Below, piece after piece: positions 30,501 to 38,236 of a stretch of 64,000 nucleotides of DNA. A program made the translations under genes and the position numbers. The DNA comes from Effrenium voratum (taxonomy: Eukaryota; Sar; Dinophyceae; Suessiales; Symbiodiniaceae): positions 147,050 through 211,049 of the forward strand of contig CAUJNA010001001.1 of assembly GCA_963377175.1 (NCBI GenBank). The letters run 5' to 3'. The notes below the pieces were generated by a model. It was not told where the DNA came from. It was given only the letters and a program-made list of their open reading frames with translations, and did no database searches. The stretch's first letter is position 1; each line of letters begins with the position of its first letter.

Positions 30501-31274
30501 ATGCCAGTTAAACCCATAGATTACTCAAAAACTCATTTTTATAAGATTGTTTGTAAAGATTTGAATATCAAAGATTGTTATGTAGGACATACAACCGATT
30601 TTACCAAAAGAAAGTCAAACCACAAACGAGCATATACAAATGAAAATGATAGACACTACAATATTTACTTATACCAGTTTATTCGTGAAAATGGAGGACT
30701 TGATAATTTTGATATGGTTTTGATACAAACAGTGAAATGTGAAAATGGAATGGAGGCAAGAGCAAAAGAAAGAGAATACATTGTAGAACTAAACGCTACA
30801 TTAAATAAAGTGCAAAGACCCATAGTATCACAGCGAGAGGAGCAAGAGAGAAAAAAACAATGGAAGGAAAACAATAAAGGATATGTTAAACAAAGAGACC
30901 ATCAATATTATGAAAACAACAAAGAAAGATACGCTGAAAACTCTAAACAATATAGAGAAAAACATAAGGAAGAACTGAAAGCAAAGAAAAAACAATACTA
31001 TGAAGACAACAAACCTGAACTATTAGAAAAGCAACGGGAGAAATACCAAGAACAAAAAGATGTAGTCAATAAACGAAGTAAGAAATGGAGAGACGAGCAT
31101 AAACCAGAACAACAAGAATATTTCAAACAATATAGAGAAAAAAACAAAGACAAAATGAAAGAATGGAAAGAGACTAAAATCGAATGTCAATGCGGGTCTG
31201 TTTATAGACAAGACCATAAAGCACAACACGAAAAGACTAAAAAACATCAAGAATACATTAACGATAATAATTAA
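30501..31274 (+). CDS. GIY-YIG endonuclease with C-terminal zinc finger, 257 aa
   Basis: THFYKIVCKD (residues 11-20) and CYVGHTTDFTKRKSNHKR (26-43) are the GIY and YIG segments, the latter with Val in place of Ile. A long Lys/Glu/Asn repeat linker follows (residues about 110-225, NNKERY/YYEDNKPE-type repeats). The tail IECQCGSVYRQDHKAQHEKT then KKH repeats the C-x-C...H-x5-H finger of the 186-aa GIY-YIG protein. Sitting between capsid and fibre genes, it resembles a homing-type insertion into the late cluster. Its stop codon begins a perfect 12-bp hairpin. Confidence 0.8.
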   Translation: MPVKPIDYSKTHFYKIVCKDLNIKDCYVGHTTDFTKRKSNHKRAYTNENDRHYNIYLYQFIRENGGLDNFDMVLIQTVKCENGMEARAKEREYIVELNATLNKVQRPIVSQREEQERKKQWKENNKGYVKQRDHQYYENNKERYAENSKQYREKHKEELKAKKKQYYEDNKPELLEKQREKYQEQKDVVNKRSKKWRDEHKPEQQEYFKQYREKNKDKMKEWKETKIECQCGSVYRQDHKAQHEKTKKHQEYINDNN

Positions 31275-31302
31275 TATAATTAATTTCTACAATTAATTAT
31301 AT
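31274..31302. terminator. 12-bp perfect hairpin between GIY-YIG and fibre genes
   Basis: ATATAATTAATT (31,274-31,285) pairs with AATTAATTATAT (31,291-31,302) around TCTAC. It starts at the last base of the GIY-YIG stop codon and ends 5 bp before the fibre start. Confidence 0.65.
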
Positions 31303-31307
31303 CGATT

Positions 31308-34088
31308 ATGCCTTCAATAAATTTAACAAACTTTGAGAATGTTGTAGCGCACACAATTAGCGAAATCAATTCTACAAGTGGGATAACAAACATTAGAAAC
31401 ATATATGCTAATCAATCAGATATAATTGATTTACTCAACAATAAAGCAGACCAAGTAGATACTTACACAAAAGCACAGATTGACGCTAATTTTTATGATA
31501 TAAATCAATCATACAATAAGACGGAAGTTAATGTATTATCAAATAATATTAGTTCAAATACATTTTTAATAGGTAATCTAACAATAACTTCAAATACAAA
31601 TTTTAATAATATTTCATCAAATACAAATTTAATAAATAATTTAAATTCTACTATAACATCTAATTTTAATAATATTTCTTCAAATACTAATTTAATTAAT
31701 TCAAATATTAATAATATTTCATCTAATACACATTTAATAAATAATTTGAATTCTACTATAACAACTAATTTTAATAATATTTCTTCTAATACACATTTAA
31801 TAAATAATTTAAATTCTACTATAACATCTAATTTTAATAATATTAGTTCTAATTCTAATTTAATAACAGGATTAAATAGTACAGTCAGTTCACATATTTC
31901 AGCCATATCAGATTTACAGAATGGAGGTTCACTTAATGAAGCAGATTATTATAATAAAATAACGACTAATAATTTATTATCAAATAAGTTAAATACATCA
32001 ATATTAAATAATACATTAATACATAATATAACAACTAATTCAACTTTCAAAATAGCAGAATTTGGAAATTATAATAATTTTTATGAAATGTATAATAATT
32101 ATTTTGATAGTTATGTTTATGGAAATTTAAGTGGAGCAACTATGTTTTTAAATCAAAGAGGTTTTGGAGATGTAGAAATTAATAATTCTTCAACTTTTCA
32201 AAATGATAAAATATTATTAAATCATAATACTACAATATTAAGTAATTTACAAGTATCAGGTTTATTTTCATGTTCATCTATTTTAGATATAGCAGGTTCT
32301 GATGCTCGTTATGTTTTACAATCAGATGGATTAAGTGGATTAATAACGGGAAATACAAATACAATTAATTCAATAATTACAAATGATAGCGCACAAGATA
32401 CAGTAATAAGTCAAAAATTAGACAAAGTTAATACAACATTACAGACAGTGAATTCGCCATTAATTATTAGTTTAACAGATAATACTAATCCTATATTAAG
32501 AATTCAAGATGCTGTAAGTAATCAACGTTTAGAATTTAAAAGAGGTTGTCAGTTGGACTCTTATCAAGGACTAACAGGTGCTACGCCTTATCGATTATTA
32601 CTTGGGTGGAATACGGGAGATGTCATTATTGGAAGGCCTAATAATGCTTCAAGAATTACAATTAATGGTAATGTTCATACTTCATATAATTTTGCGCAGA
32701 TGCACGGAACATCATATTTTGAAGGTGCTGTTTATATGAAAGGAAATTTATTTACAAATAATGATTTTTCAACGGATATTAAAACAAAAATAGATAATAT
32801 CAATACTTCAATAAATGGATTAGAACCATATTTAGAAACATATACACCAGATGCAACAGAAGGTTTTTATATGCATCATCCTAATTTTGTAGCGTGTAGT
32901 GTAGGAGATATAACTAATGCTTCTAACCAATATTTTATGGCTGATGGGCTTGTAGGAAAAACAATTTTTTCCAAGCCTATTGATGTGCTAGGTAATATTT
33001 ATACGAATGCTGATGTTAATTGTGATAATGTTAATATTGCTACTGATGGTAAATTAACAATTGATACAAACTGCGAATTATATAGATATGTTAGTGCTTT
33101 TTCATCTTTTGATATGAGGAATAGCGATGCTAATTCTTCAATTAGATTTATTTGTGGAGACCCCGCTGTTCAGTCTAACATAGTCGGGGCAGTTAATATT
33201 ACCAGTGGATGGACTTTTAACACAAGCACTGTTGATGTTATGGGCAATTTATTTGCTGACGATGTTTATATTAAAACCAATGGAGCATTAAGAAGCAATC
33301 ATTTATCACCCAACGGTGGAACATTAATAACCGTTGATACTAACTTAGCAGTTCAAAATGCTTATTTAGCAACTAATACCATTCAATCATTTGATTTAAC
33401 AACAGTTTCATTTTTAAATAATATTTCAATGACTACTGGAACTGATATTAAAATGGGAACAAGTGAAATATCGACTTATTACGATACTACTAGTTTAAGC
33501 ACTATTGATATAATATTCCGAACATCAAACACAGCTTTTCGAGTTTCAGATGCTTCAAGTACACCTTCAGTTTTATTATCTATTGATAAGACATTTGGAG
33601 CTACCATTAATACTGAAAATTTTACAAATAATGCCTCATCAACATTCAATGAAAATGTAAAAGTTGCAGGAACGAAGAAATTGTTATGTAATTTAATTGA
33701 ACCATCAACAGGAACTAATATAGATTTAACAGCGACAACCGTAACGATTAACGGAACGTTTGTTGATTCATCTGACTCAAGATTGAAATATGATATAGAC
33801 AATATCAAATCTAATTGTATGAATATTATTAAGAAATTTAAGCCAAAGAAGTTTAAGAGACACGATAGAAATGATGGTGGTAAAACTCATATAGGATATA
33901 TCGCAGATGAAGTATTGAAAGCAATTCCTAAAGAGTTTGAAAATATTGTATGTCAGGACAGAGAATATTTAGGATTAAATTATTTAGTTTTACCCGTGTT
34001 GGTTCATAAAGCAGTATTAGAATTAAATGATAAAATAGATAAACTTGAAAAAGAAATTAAGGAATTAAAAAGAGAAAAATCTAAATAA
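31308..34088 (+). CDS. Fibre / spike protein with C-terminal S74 chaperone domain, 926 aa
   Basis: The N-terminal part has Asn/Ser-rich repeats of about 20-23 residues (NNISSNTNLINNLNSTIT type, about residues 75-190), followed by long beta-rich sequence with Asn/Thr/Ser and recurring YYNKITTNNLL/YTKAQID-type segments as in phage tail fibres. The last 107 residues, from DSSDSRLKYDIDNI (820 on) to HIGYIADEVL and YLVLPVLVHKAV, match the peptidase S74 intramolecular chaperone: Ser in SDSRLK is the expected cleavage nucleophile with nearby Lys as partner. A coiled coil ends the protein. Such domains fold trimeric fibres and are then cut off. The likely role is attachment to the host cell. Confidence 0.85.
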   Translation: MPSINLTNFENVVAHTISEINSTSGITNIRNIYANQSDIIDLLNNKADQVDTYTKAQIDANFYDINQSYNKTEVNVLSNNISSNTFLIGNLTITSNTNFNNISSNTNLINNLNSTITSNFNNISSNTNLINSNINNISSNTHLINNLNSTITTNFNNISSNTHLINNLNSTITSNFNNISSNSNLITGLNSTVSSHISAISDLQNGGSLNEADYYNKITTNNLLSNKLNTSILNNTLIHNITTNSTFKIAEFGNYNNFYEMYNNYFDSYVYGNLSGATMFLNQRGFGDVEINNSSTFQNDKILLNHNTTILSNLQVSGLFSCSSILDIAGSDARYVLQSDGLSGLITGNTNTINSIITNDSAQDTVISQKLDKVNTTLQTVNSPLIISLTDNTNPILRIQDAVSNQRLEFKRGCQLDSYQGLTGATPYRLLLGWNTGDVIIGRPNNASRITINGNVHTSYNFAQMHGTSYFEGAVYMKGNLFTNNDFSTDIKTKIDNINTSINGLEPYLETYTPDATEGFYMHHPNFVACSVGDITNASNQYFMADGLVGKTIFSKPIDVLGNIYTNADVNCDNVNIATDGKLTIDTNCELYRYVSAFSSFDMRNSDANSSIRFICGDPAVQSNIVGAVNITSGWTFNTSTVDVMGNLFADDVYIKTNGALRSNHLSPNGGTLITVDTNLAVQNAYLATNTIQSFDLTTVSFLNNISMTTGTDIKMGTSEISTYYDTTSLSTIDIIFRTSNTAFRVSDASSTPSVLLSIDKTFGATINTENFTNNASSTFNENVKVAGTKKLLCNLIEPSTGTNIDLTATTVTINGTFVDSSDSRLKYDIDNIKSNCMNIIKKFKPKKFKRHDRNDGGKTHIGYIADEVLKAIPKEFENIVCQDREYLGLNYLVLPVLVHKAVLELNDKIDKLEKEIKELKREKSK

Positions 34089-34097
34089 TAATATATA

Positions 34098-34307
34098 ATG
34101 GGTCTTGGTCAAAGTAAAAACCTTGAAAATAACAGTATGGAAGACATTAAGAATTTAAGAGTAGATGAAAAAACAAGAGCAGATACTTTAATAATCAAAT
34201 CTATTCAAGAATGTGTAACGAGAATAGAAAAGTTAGAAAATCAAAAATCGGACAAACTAATATATAAATTACCAAATTTACAATTATGCAACGCTTCATT
34301 GATTTAA
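34098..34307 (+). CDS. Small protein with possible N-myristoylation site, 69 aa
   Basis: Starts MGLGQSKN, which fits the N-myristoylation pattern (Gly2 and Ser6). The rest is a charged helix (IKSIQECVTRIEKLENQKSD), possibly a coiled coil. It begins 9 bp after the fibre stop, so it is probably co-transcribed with it. A membrane-attached small virion or exit protein would fit; this is inference. It ends in the hairpin shared with the convergent gene at 34,340. Confidence 0.5.
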   Translation: MGLGQSKNLENNSMEDIKNLRVDEKTRADTLIIKSIQECVTRIEKLENQKSDKLIYKLPNLQLCNASLI

Positions 34308-34345
34308 ATTAATAATATTAATATGATTCATTAACATTATTAATT
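34307..34345. terminator. Bidirectional hairpin between convergent genes
   Basis: AATTAATAATATTAAT (34,307-34,322) pairs, with one mismatch, with 34,330-34,345 around a 7-nt loop. The rightward stop codon ends at the first base and the leftward stop codon (34,340-34,342) is inside the right arm, so one structure can serve both transcripts. Confidence 0.65.
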
Positions 34346-34855
34346 AAACAAATATGAATAAAATTTACTAATAAAACTTTGTCTTTCATAATTGATGACT
34401 TTAATGGTTATTTTTTTCACTTGTAATGAAATAAAATTAACCATATTACGGTGATACGTGAAATTAGTTTCATAAAGGTCTTTATTAAGAAAATAATAAA
34501 TATCAAATAAATTATTTGATGTTAAAGTACGATTACGAACATGATTCAAACAAGTAAATGAGGTAGATGTAGCTAATATATCGTATTCAATTAATAATTT
34601 TAATGGTTTATGATTTTGATGTAATTTACCTAAGTCGCTTAAGTTAAAAACATATGATATACCATTATTAATATTGATATTATCAATTTCAAAATATTGC
34701 ATATTATTTAATTTGTAAGACTTATACACTGGTTTAAATTTATTAATATATTTTTTAATAATATTATTATTTTTTATTTTTAATAATCTAAAATCATCTA
34801 AAATATACGATATTATTATGTTTTTAATTTCCATTGGTAAATAATAAAATACCAT
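34340..34855 (-). CDS. Hypothetical protein with F-box-like N-terminus, 171 aa
   Basis: Starts FYYLPMEIKNIIISYILDDF, which resembles the opening helix of F-box motifs (LP-x-E-I-x-x-x-I-x-x-YL). The remainder is rich in Asn, Ile, Lys and Tyr with no recognised domain. Large DNA viruses often encode F-box-like proteins that recruit host ubiquitin ligase; whether this does so cannot be told. It starts 17 bp downstream of the ATPase stop on the same strand. Confidence 0.5.
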   Translation of the reverse strand: MVFYYLPMEIKNIIISYILDDFRLLKIKNNNIIKKYINKFKPVYKSYKLNNMQYFEIDNININNGISYVFNLSDLGKLHQNHKPLKLLIEYDILATSTSFTCLNHVRNRTLTSNNLFDIYYFLNKDLYETNFTYHRNMVNFISLQVKKITIKVINYERQSFISKFYSYLFN

Positions 34856-34871
34856 AATATATATAATATAT

Positions 34872-35627
34872 TTACTTTATTTTAAATGCTTTTTCAAATC
34901 TAACATAAAACATATTATTAACATCTTTGGAATTCATATTAACATAAAAGAAGGAGTATGGTTTATCATCTACCGCTTTATGATACATATTTAACAGTTG
35001 CTCTTTATCAACAATGGCGGAGTTTTCCTCAATGAATGACATTAACTCTGATACATTCTTTAACTTGAAGATATACAACGAACTAGAATTCAACCTAATG
35101 ATTGGAGCAAGGACACGATATTTTTGAACACTTAAGCAAAAACTAATGGCGTCGTGTCTGCCTCTCGTTGCCAGTCCATGTAATAACTTGCTGTATCTAA
35201 CAAATTTAGGGTCGTCTGCAAAATCATCAACAATGATTAAAATTGAATGTAGTTTCTTCATCTTCTGTTCTTTCATATAATGAATTATCTTTCTTTGTGT
35301 GTTAATTATTTCTTCCAGTTCTTCAGGTTGGTAGGTGTCATAATATAACTTTTCTTTTTCGTCATCAACCTTCATATTATCTTTTTGATATTTCTTGACT
35401 TCAACGAAGGTAGGGTCATTATGAACCGACGGGCTAAAAATGAATATACGGGCGAAGCAGTCCCTATAAACATTTAGGATAAGGTTTTGAATTAAAACTG
35501 TTTTGCCACCCGTTGATGAAGCAACAACAATTGAGCGAAAAGGTAGTTTTGGTACATGTTCATATTTGGATTGTTTGAAATCGTAATCAGTTATATTTAT
35601 TGGTTTTATTATTGGAACATCAGACAT
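34872..35627 (-). CDS. Genome-packaging ATPase (FtsK/HerA, A32-like), 251 aa
   Basis: Walker A is VVASSTGGKTVLIQ (residues 34-47), with Ala36 where the consensus G-x4-GK-T has Gly. Walker B is ILIIVDDF (129-136). A following ATRGRHDAISFCLSVQKYRV segment carries the Arg and the sensor Gln typical of this ATPase clade in PLVs, virophages and large DNA viruses. It would drive DNA into the preformed capsid. Intact, usual length. Divergent from the small gene at 35,680; the two starts are linked by an inverted ATAAAATAAT/ATTATTTTAT repeat. Confidence 0.85.
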   Translation of the reverse strand: MSDVPIIKPINITDYDFKQSKYEHVPKLPFRSIVVASSTGGKTVLIQNLILNVYRDCFARIFIFSPSVHNDPTFVEVKKYQKDNMKVDDEKEKLYYDTYQPEELEEIINTQRKIIHYMKEQKMKKLHSILIIVDDFADDPKFVRYSKLLHGLATRGRHDAISFCLSVQKYRVLAPIIRLNSSSLYIFKLKNVSELMSFIEENSAIVDKEQLLNMYHKAVDDKPYSFFYVNMNSKDVNNMFYVRFEKAFKIK

Positions 35628-35679
35628 AATAAAATAATATTAAAGTTATTTAGAAAATATTTTATATTTATTATTTTAT

Positions 35680-35865
35680 ATGAATAGAAGTTATTCGGAT
35701 TATATTGATATAATAGATAAAGTAGAAAATATAGAACAAGTAATACTAACTGATAATAGATTTAAAAAAGTATGCTATTTTGTTTTAGAATTAATTAAGT
35801 TTGTGATACAATATATTAAAAATATAAATATTAATATAGATGGGAAGGAAAAAAAGCAAAAATAA
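35680..35865 (+). CDS. Hypothetical protein, 61 aa
   Basis: Small protein with an N-terminal acidic part and a hydrophobic helix (VCYFVLELIKFVIQYI) that might insert in a membrane, ending in a Lys-rich tail. It overlaps the next gene by 26 bp. No known family; may be a small membrane protein. Confidence 0.4.
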   Translation: MNRSYSDYIDIIDKVENIEQVILTDNRFKKVCYFVLELIKFVIQYIKNININIDGKEKKQK

Positions 35866-36205
35866 TAAAACAGGTTTAAGTGTTTCTTCAACCAATGAAG
35901 AAAAAGAAGAAATTGTTAAAGAAACATCAGTTATTGAGTTTGCTTGTCCAATGTGTAAAAAGATGTTAGAAATGAAAAATGAATTAGAAATACAAAAGAA
36001 AGGACATTGTAAATGTTCGTGTATTCCAACAAGTTTCAAAATAAGTAAGAATGATAAGAAAATGAATATTGATAAAACTAAAGACAGTATAAACTTAGAA
36101 ACAGATGTTCATAATATAACTTTTAAATGGGGTCGGCAAGCATCACCATCCGATAGTGGCGATAAGGAAACTCAGGAAACTGTTAAACAAATGATGAAAA
36201 AATAG
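35840..36205 (+). CDS. Hypothetical Cys-rich (zinc-ribbon-like) protein, 121 aa
   Basis: A basic start (MGRKKSKNNK) is followed by EFACPMCKKMLEM and then KKGHCKCSCIP, two Cys pairs with spacing suited to one zinc site. The C-terminal part is acidic. MGRKKSK could also be a myristoylation-like start (Gly2, Ser6), but the basic run argues against a firm call. Role unknown. Confidence 0.5.
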   Translation: MGRKKSKNNKTGLSVSSTNEEKEEIVKETSVIEFACPMCKKMLEMKNELEIQKKGHCKCSCIPTSFKISKNDKKMNIDKTKDSINLETDVHNITFKWGRQASPSDSGDKETQETVKQMMKK

Positions 36206-36275
36206 TATTTAAAGAGTAGATTTAACATAATTGCAACATTTAGTTTTAAAAGTTTAGTTTTATAATTTAGTATAT

Positions 36276-36575
36276 ATGGAGGAACATTTAGCGAACATTG
36301 ACAGTAGTTTAGAGTTGTTGTTTCCAAGATTAGAAAAAGTGTTGGAGCAAAATGAAAACATACTGAAAATCTTAAAGAGCTTGAATATTAAACCTACATA
36401 TGATAACAATAACAATTATCAAGCAAAAGAAGTAGATAGAGACAGTAGCGAATACAAAAATAAACGAAACATTTATGTTAAAAAACTGAATGAAAAAATC
36501 ATAAAAGAACCTAAACAATCAAGTCTGGATTACTATCAAGTCAAGTATAAAGAAGACACCAAGAAATACGTTTAA
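36276..36575 (+). CDS. Hypothetical protein, 99 aa, coiled coil
   Basis: The first 40 residues form a Leu-rich heptad region (LLFPRLEKVLEQNENILKIL), followed by an Asn-rich linker and a Lys/Tyr-rich end. It converges on the integrase gene, overlapping it by 4 bp. No domain recognised. Confidence 0.5.
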   Translation: MEEHLANIDSSLELLFPRLEKVLEQNENILKILKSLNIKPTYDNNNNYQAKEVDRDSSEYKNKRNIYVKKLNEKIIKEPKQSSLDYYQVKYKEDTKKYV

Positions 36576-37498
36576 TCATTAACTAACAAAATTTCGTGTC
36601 TCAAAAGCGGTTTGTTTATTTCTGCTACTTTGTAAGTTTTATTACCCATAATATCATATTCAATTTTATCGATATTGAATATTTTATTAGACCATTTAGA
36701 GTTATACTCCTTTCTGTCGGTGTAATTACCCCTTTTCTTTTGAAACACTTTTACCTTGTCGTTCTCCACTATTCTGGGATACTTTCTTTTGTTTTTTTCT
36801 CGTAGTTTAAGATTGACCTTTACATTTATTTCATTCTCGTCCTTGTGTGCTTCAGACGGTGTCATCCTTGTTGATGAGTGAGATGTGCTGTTATACTGTT
36901 TCAATGCCGGCGTTAGGGCGTCGGTCCATTTCATGTTGTTAAACCTAACTCTATCGTGAATTTTGTTTTTCATCGTTCTAATAAAACGCTCGGCCACATT
37001 TGCGTGGGTCTTCGTAACGATGTGGTTTATTCCTTCACTGTTGAAGAAATCCTGAACGTGATTTTTAGTTGCAAACGCTCCGTCGTCATCAGAATACACG
37101 GACATCGGATAACCCATCTTTTTAAAGCTTGCTCTCAACGCCTTCAAAACGTTCTCTCCGTCTCTTTCCTCCATCGGTATTACATCTGCTAATTTACTGA
37201 AGATGTCAATCACGACTAAAGCATACTGTGGAACGTTCTTGTCTTTTGCTAAAGGAGACATATGCATTATGTCTATTTGATATTCATATCGTGCGAATGG
37301 AGCGGTATAGGAATTAGTTCCTCTATAATTTTTGATTTGTTTATTTGGCTGTTTCTTTAAGAAAGACTTTACATCGTCTAATGTTATTGTTGGGTCTTCT
37401 TCCTTTGCCTTCTTGTGTGTCGCTTGTGTGCTTCCGAAACCCTCGTCTAAGTCGTAATAGATGTTGCTGATTATTTGGTCTTTTGTTAATCTCGCCAT
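36572..37498 (-). CDS. rve-family (retroviral-type) DDE integrase, 308 aa
   Basis: The catalytic core shows YQIDIMHM (first Asp, residue 76), VYSDDDGAFATKNHV (second Asp, 137-139) and NVAERFIRTMK (Glu170), the D,D-x33-35-E triad of retroviral and Polinton integrases. ALVVIDIFSKLADVIP is the usual strand after the first Asp. The N-terminal 60 residues are a helical region without a clear HHCC finger. The C-terminal 90 residues (VFQKKRGNYTDRKEYNSKWS then KIFNIDKI) resemble the SH3/chromo-like DNA-binding end of Polinton and Mavirus integrases. It would insert the linear viral genome into host DNA. The intact frame suggests recent activity. Divergent from the gene at 37,603. Confidence 0.9.
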   Translation of the reverse strand: MARLTKDQIISNIYYDLDEGFGSTQATHKKAKEEDPTITLDDVKSFLKKQPNKQIKNYRGTNSYTAPFARYEYQIDIMHMSPLAKDKNVPQYALVVIDIFSKLADVIPMEERDGENVLKALRASFKKMGYPMSVYSDDDGAFATKNHVQDFFNSEGINHIVTKTHANVAERFIRTMKNKIHDRVRFNNMKWTDALTPALKQYNSTSHSSTRMTPSEAHKDENEINVKVNLKLREKNKRKYPRIVENDKVKVFQKKRGNYTDRKEYNSKWSNKIFNIDKIEYDIMGNKTYKVAEINKPLLRHEILLVND

Positions 37499-37558
37499 TA
37501 TATTAAATTGTTAGAAAATATTTTTTCAATAAAAACCCCGCCCCTTAACATAAAATAA

Positions 37559-37573
37559 AAAACTACTTAAAGA
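37559..37573 (+). promoter_or_regulatory. Conserved PLV promoter motif (gene at 37,603)
   Basis: AAAACTACTTAAAGA, 44 nt upstream of the start, followed by TTATATTAAG next to the ATG. The divergent integrase gene does not have the motif in its own orientation. Confidence 0.75.
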
Positions 37574-37602
37574 AATATTAACTTATTATATTAAGTGAAA
37601 AT

Positions 37603-38064
37603 ATGACTGAAAATGTCGGAGTGATTGCTGACTTATCAAACTGGGTGCTATCAGACGAAGAAGATGATGATAATGACAGTTATAAAAAGGAATTAGATGA
37701 CGAGTTAAACAAAATAAAGGATTTCGTCAAAAGACACCCTTTGCCATCAGTTGATGAAAACGAAGAATTCTGGAAAGATGTTATTAACAGGTTTAGGGAT
37801 AATAGCGGATTAAACTTGATGACAATATACTCATTTGTTAGGTTTGACATCATGAAAGAAATGTATGAAAACCTAACAGATGAAAACATCATAAAAGACT
37901 GTGGTAAAAAGTTAAACCGAGATGGGCAGTTTAATGCTATGATTATTAACCACTATATCTTATCGGGAGCGATACGGAAACTAAACACAGAAGACAGTCT
38001 AGTAGATGGACAGATGCGAATTATTGAATTCTGGTGGGATGGAATAGGTGGATGGAAAGCGTGA
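37603..38064 (+). CDS. Hypothetical acidic protein, 153 aa
   Basis: The N-terminus is acidic (LSDEEDDDNDSYKKELDDEL), and a compact region with aromatic residues follows (FVRFDIMKEMYENLTDENII, and IIEFWWDGIGGWKA at the end). No known family. Strong candidate for early expression because of the 15-nt motif and TATATTAAG box upstream. Its 3' flank (hairpin plus ATATGATTAAAC) resembles that of the following 174-aa gene, so the two units may be duplicates of one regulatory frame. Confidence 0.6.
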   Translation: MTENVGVIADLSNWVLSDEEDDDNDSYKKELDDELNKIKDFVKRHPLPSVDENEEFWKDVINRFRDNSGLNLMTIYSFVRFDIMKEMYENLTDENIIKDCGKKLNRDGQFNAMIINHYILSGAIRKLNTEDSLVDGQMRIIEFWWDGIGGWKA

Positions 38065-38073
38065 GTGATTTAG

Positions 38074-38107
38074 TTTAATGATATTATTCAATTATAATAT
38101 GATTAAA
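38074..38107. terminator. Hairpin after the 153-aa gene
   Basis: TTTAATGATATTAT pairs with ATAATATGATTAAA with one mismatch around a 6-nt loop, starting 10 bp past the stop codon. Confidence 0.55.
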
Positions 38108-38137
38108 CCTAGTTTTTATAATCTAACAATGAGGTTA

Positions 38138-38236
38138 AGACATTTAAATTAAACCTGAAACCCAGACCAGCCGACCAGCAACCCCTAGCCAAAACTACTT
38201 AAAGAGAAAAAGCCTTATATATTAAGAGAAAAATGA
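38138..38236. repeat. Subterminal inverted repeat, right copy
   Basis: Near-exact reverse complement of 18,462-18,562. It covers an AACCTGAAACCCAGACC block, the 15-nt promoter motif and the TATATTAAG box up to the start codon of the 174-aa gene. The proteins that follow the two copies differ, so the promoter alone was copied. Confidence 0.85.
38191..38205 (+). promoter_or_regulatory. Conserved PLV promoter motif (gene at 38,233)
   Basis: AAAACTACTTAAAGA, 42 nt upstream of the start, with CTTATATATTAAGAG before the ATG. Confidence 0.75.

Noticed and set aside
31505..31906. 133-codon frame opposite the fibre repeats
   Set aside because: A shadow of the Asn/Ser-rich repeats; Leu/Glu/Ile repeats mirror the coding strand.
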